A stretch of 6,906 nucleotides of DNA from Candidatus Aminicenantota bacterium (GTDB lineage Bacteria; Acidobacteriota; Aminicenantia; Aminicenantales; Aminicenantaceae). Positions 5,112-6,906 of the stretch are shown one piece after another (positions within the stretch are counted from its first letter, which is position 1; each line of letters begins with the position of its first letter). Both the position numbers and the translations under genes were made by a program. Location: positions 1 to 6,906 of the forward strand of contig JAUWTR010000087.1 of assembly GCA_030614645.1 (NCBI GenBank), in the 5' to 3' direction. The notes under the pieces were generated by a model, which worked only from the letters and a program-made list of their open reading frames with translations, made no database searches and was not told where the DNA came from.

Positions 5112-6386
5112 ATGGATGTGCCTTCTAATCCTCTAAAGGGGCCTGCACTTAGGAGAGTTGTAATTACTGGGATCGGCCTGATTTCTCCACTTGGAATCGG
5201 CCGGGAAAGCAACTGGAAGGCCTTAGTGGAGGGCAAAGGTGGAATTTCCCTCATATCACGCTTTGATACATCAGGATTTTCCAGCAAGATTGCGGGAGAG
5301 ATCAAAGATTTTGATCCGCTTGTTTTCATCGACAGAAAAGATGCCAGGAAGATGGATGCTTTTATTCAGTATGCTGTTGCTGCAGCGCAATTGGCAGTTG
5401 ATGACTCCGGGATTAAACCGTTAGCATTAGAGGGAGACCGCACTGGTGTTTATGTCGGCTCCGGGATCGGCGGGATCGGTACGATCGAAAACACACATAA
5501 AACTCTGTTAACAAAAGGACCGGGTCGTGTATCTCCGTTTTTTCTGATTTCTTGTATAATCAACGAAGCTGCTGGTCAGATATCTATAAGGACAAAATCC
5601 GGAGGGCCGAATTCGGCCACAGCTACGGCATGTTCAACCGGCACCCATGCCATCGGCGATTCTTTTAAGATAATTGCCAGGGGAGATGCCGATATAATGA
5701 TTGCTGGCGGAGCGGAAGCGCCCATTACTCCTTTAGGCGTTGTCGGATTTTGTGCTATGAGGGCCCTTTCTATGAGAAATGACGCTCCTGAGAAAGCTTC
5801 CCGTCCTTTTGAACGGGATCGAGACGGCTTTATTATAGGTGAAGGGGCCGGGATCCTTCTCCTTGAGGAGATGGGGAGCGCTCTTAAGCGTGGGGCCGAT
5901 ATATATGCTGAAGTTGTTGGTTATGGAATGAGCGGAGATGCCTATCATGTTTCTGCTCCCCGGACAGACGGGGATGGAGCTTACCGGTCGATGAAGAGAG
6001 CCGTAGGAGATGCCGGCATCGACTCCGGAGAAATTGATTATATTAATGCTCATGGGACTTCAACGCCCTGGAATGATAAAACAGAGACTTTGGCTATTAA
6101 ACGTGTTTTCGGCAAGGATGCAGCAGGTATTGCCATAAGCTCTACCAAGTCGATGACTGGACATATGCTGGGAGCAGCCGGGGGGATGGAAACGGCAGTG
6201 ACAGCCATGAGCCTGAAGCACCAGGTGATTCCTCCCACAATAAATTATGAGAATCCGGATCCAGAATGTGACCTTGATTATGTTCCTAATAAAGCCCGTA
6301 CTACTGAAGTCAATTATGCTTTGACTAATTCGTTTGGTTTTGGGGGAACAAATGGTACTCTCGTCCTCAAGAGATTTGAGGAATAA
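5112..6386 (+). CDS. fabF: 3-oxoacyl-[ACP] synthase II (FabF)
   Basis: FabF condenses malonyl-ACP with acyl-ACP, extending the chain by two carbons. From ATG 5112 it has 424 residues. The KAS II catalytic set is complete: nucleophile C174 in TACSTGT, H314 in AHGTSTPWND, K346 in STKSMTGH and H351 in the same motif. GFGGTN near the C-terminus supplies the family's gating loop. The core RRVVITGIG begins at residue 14, so about a dozen extra residues precede the usual start. No Shine-Dalgarno site precedes ATG 5112, and a TTG at 5106 or GTG at 5118 is also possible. The gap after acpP is only 14 bases, so translation is probably coupled. With no fabB or fabH in the window, this is the only condensing enzyme seen. 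Confidence 0.96.
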   Translation: MDVPSNPLKGPALRRVVITGIGLISPLGIGRESNWKALVEGKGGISLISRFDTSGFSSKIAGEIKDFDPLVFIDRKDARKMDAFIQYAVAAAQLAVDDSGIKPLALEGDRTGVYVGSGIGGIGTIENTHKTLLTKGPGRVSPFFLISCIINEAAGQISIRTKSGGPNSATATACSTGTHAIGDSFKIIARGDADIMIAGGAEAPITPLGVVGFCAMRALSMRNDAPEKASRPFERDRDGFIIGEGAGILLLEEMGSALKRGADIYAEVVGYGMSGDAYHVSAPRTDGDGAYRSMKRAVGDAGIDSGEIDYINAHGTSTPWNDKTETLAIKRVFGKDAAGIAISSTKSMTGHMLGAAGGMETAVTAMSLKHQVIPPTINYENPDPECDLDYVPNKARTTEVNYALTNSFGFGGTNGTLVLKRFEE

Positions 6387-6467
6387 GCGGCATCAATTAT
6401 TCTTAAAATCTATCAATATTTTAATATAGAAGTAATTGTAATTGTGAGTGACTGACAGGAGGTTTAT

Positions 6468-6906
6468 ATGAATATTTTTGTTTTTGTGAAAAGAGTCCCG
6501 GATACTGAATCAAAAATAAGAATTGACCGAGAGAATAATACTATCATTGAAGAAGAGCTAAATTTTGTTTTAAGCCCGTATGATGAATATGCAGTGGAAG
6601 AAGCATTAAGGTTGAGAGAAGCCGCCGGGGGCAAGGTTACTGTGTTTTCTATTGGGCCGGATGAAGCTAAGGTCATATTAAAAAAAACAATTGCTATGGG
6701 AGCAGATGAAGCTGTTTTGATCAAGGATGATTATCCGGAAGCATATGATGGATTAAGGGTAGCAAAAATAATATCTCGGTTGATAAAGGATAAATACCCG
6801 GAATATGATTTGCTGCTATTTGGCAAACAATCCGTAGGTGCTGACAATGCCCAGGTGCCGGCGATGGTGGCTGAGATTTTAGGTTTACCACAGGTCAATG
6901 TAGTCA
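6468..6906 (+). CDS. etfB: Electron transfer flavoprotein beta subunit, C-terminus cut by window edge
   Basis: EtfB pairs with EtfA to carry electrons between flavin dehydrogenases, typically acyl-CoA dehydrogenases, and a membrane or soluble acceptor. The frame is open from ATG 6468 to the window end (146 of about 250 residues). Family features include the N-terminal VKRVPDTESKIRI segment, SPYDEYAVEEALRLRE, IAMGADEAVLI and GKQSVGADNAQV (119-130), which lies in the nucleotide-binding region. AGGAGG (6457-6462) sits five bases before the start. An 81-base gap without a visible terminator follows fabF, so read-through from the fab operon is possible. Whether it belongs to an electron-bifurcating or a simple ETF cannot be settled without EtfA and the rest of EtfB. 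Confidence 0.94.
   Translation, partial: MNIFVFVKRVPDTESKIRIDRENNTIIEEELNFVLSPYDEYAVEEALRLREAAGGKVTVFSIGPDEAKVILKKTIAMGADEAVLIKDDYPEAYDGLRVAKIISRLIKDKYPEYDLLLFGKQSVGADNAQVPAMVAEILGLPQVNVV

Noticed and set aside
6387..6467. Terminator or promoter between fabF and etfB
   Set aside because: Only a weak AT-only repeat (ATATT-TT-AATAT, 6416-6427) and a poor TAATAT -10 match without a -35 are visible; neither is convincing.

Overview
The window looks like chromosomal DNA from a strictly anaerobic bacterium of low to moderate GC content with strong Shine-Dalgarno sites (AAGGAGG before two genes, AGGAGG before another). A tungsten/molybdenum-type aldehyde:ferredoxin oxidoreductase, a zinc-ribbon L32 and the yceD-rpmF-plsX-fab gene order would fit an anaerobic Firmicute or a related uncultured anaerobic lineage. 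The window holds no rRNA or other taxonomic marker, so this placement is inference.

Layout. Positions 1-1618 (minus strand) hold most of an aldehyde:ferredoxin oxidoreductase gene; its last roughly 60 codons lie outside the window. A gene-free stretch of about 700 bases (1619-2341) separates it from a plus-strand operon. This stretch contains a sigma-A-type promoter for the oxidoreductase, a GC-rich block full of inverted repeats (about 1783-2071) inside a near-perfect 11-base direct repeat, an AT-rich part with a perfect 10-base inverted repeat, and a promoter with two perfect hexamers (TTGACA, 16 bases, TATAAT) for the operon.

The plus-strand operon runs yceD (DUF177) - rpmF (ribosomal protein L32) - plsX - fabG - acpP - fabF with short gaps or a one-base overlap. 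It joins a ribosome-related pair to the core of type II fatty acid synthesis: PlsX moves acyl chains from ACP to phosphate for phospholipid synthesis, FabF condenses and FabG reduces chains carried on AcpP. The fabH and fabD genes that usually lie between plsX and fabG are absent here. After fabF, an 81-base gap without a visible terminator leads to the start of etfB (electron transfer flavoprotein beta subunit), which runs off the right edge.

All seven protein genes belong to known families with intact motifs. I see no convincing new multi-gene system. The least explained part is the structured GC-rich block between the two transcription units, which may be a small inserted element or a structured RNA.
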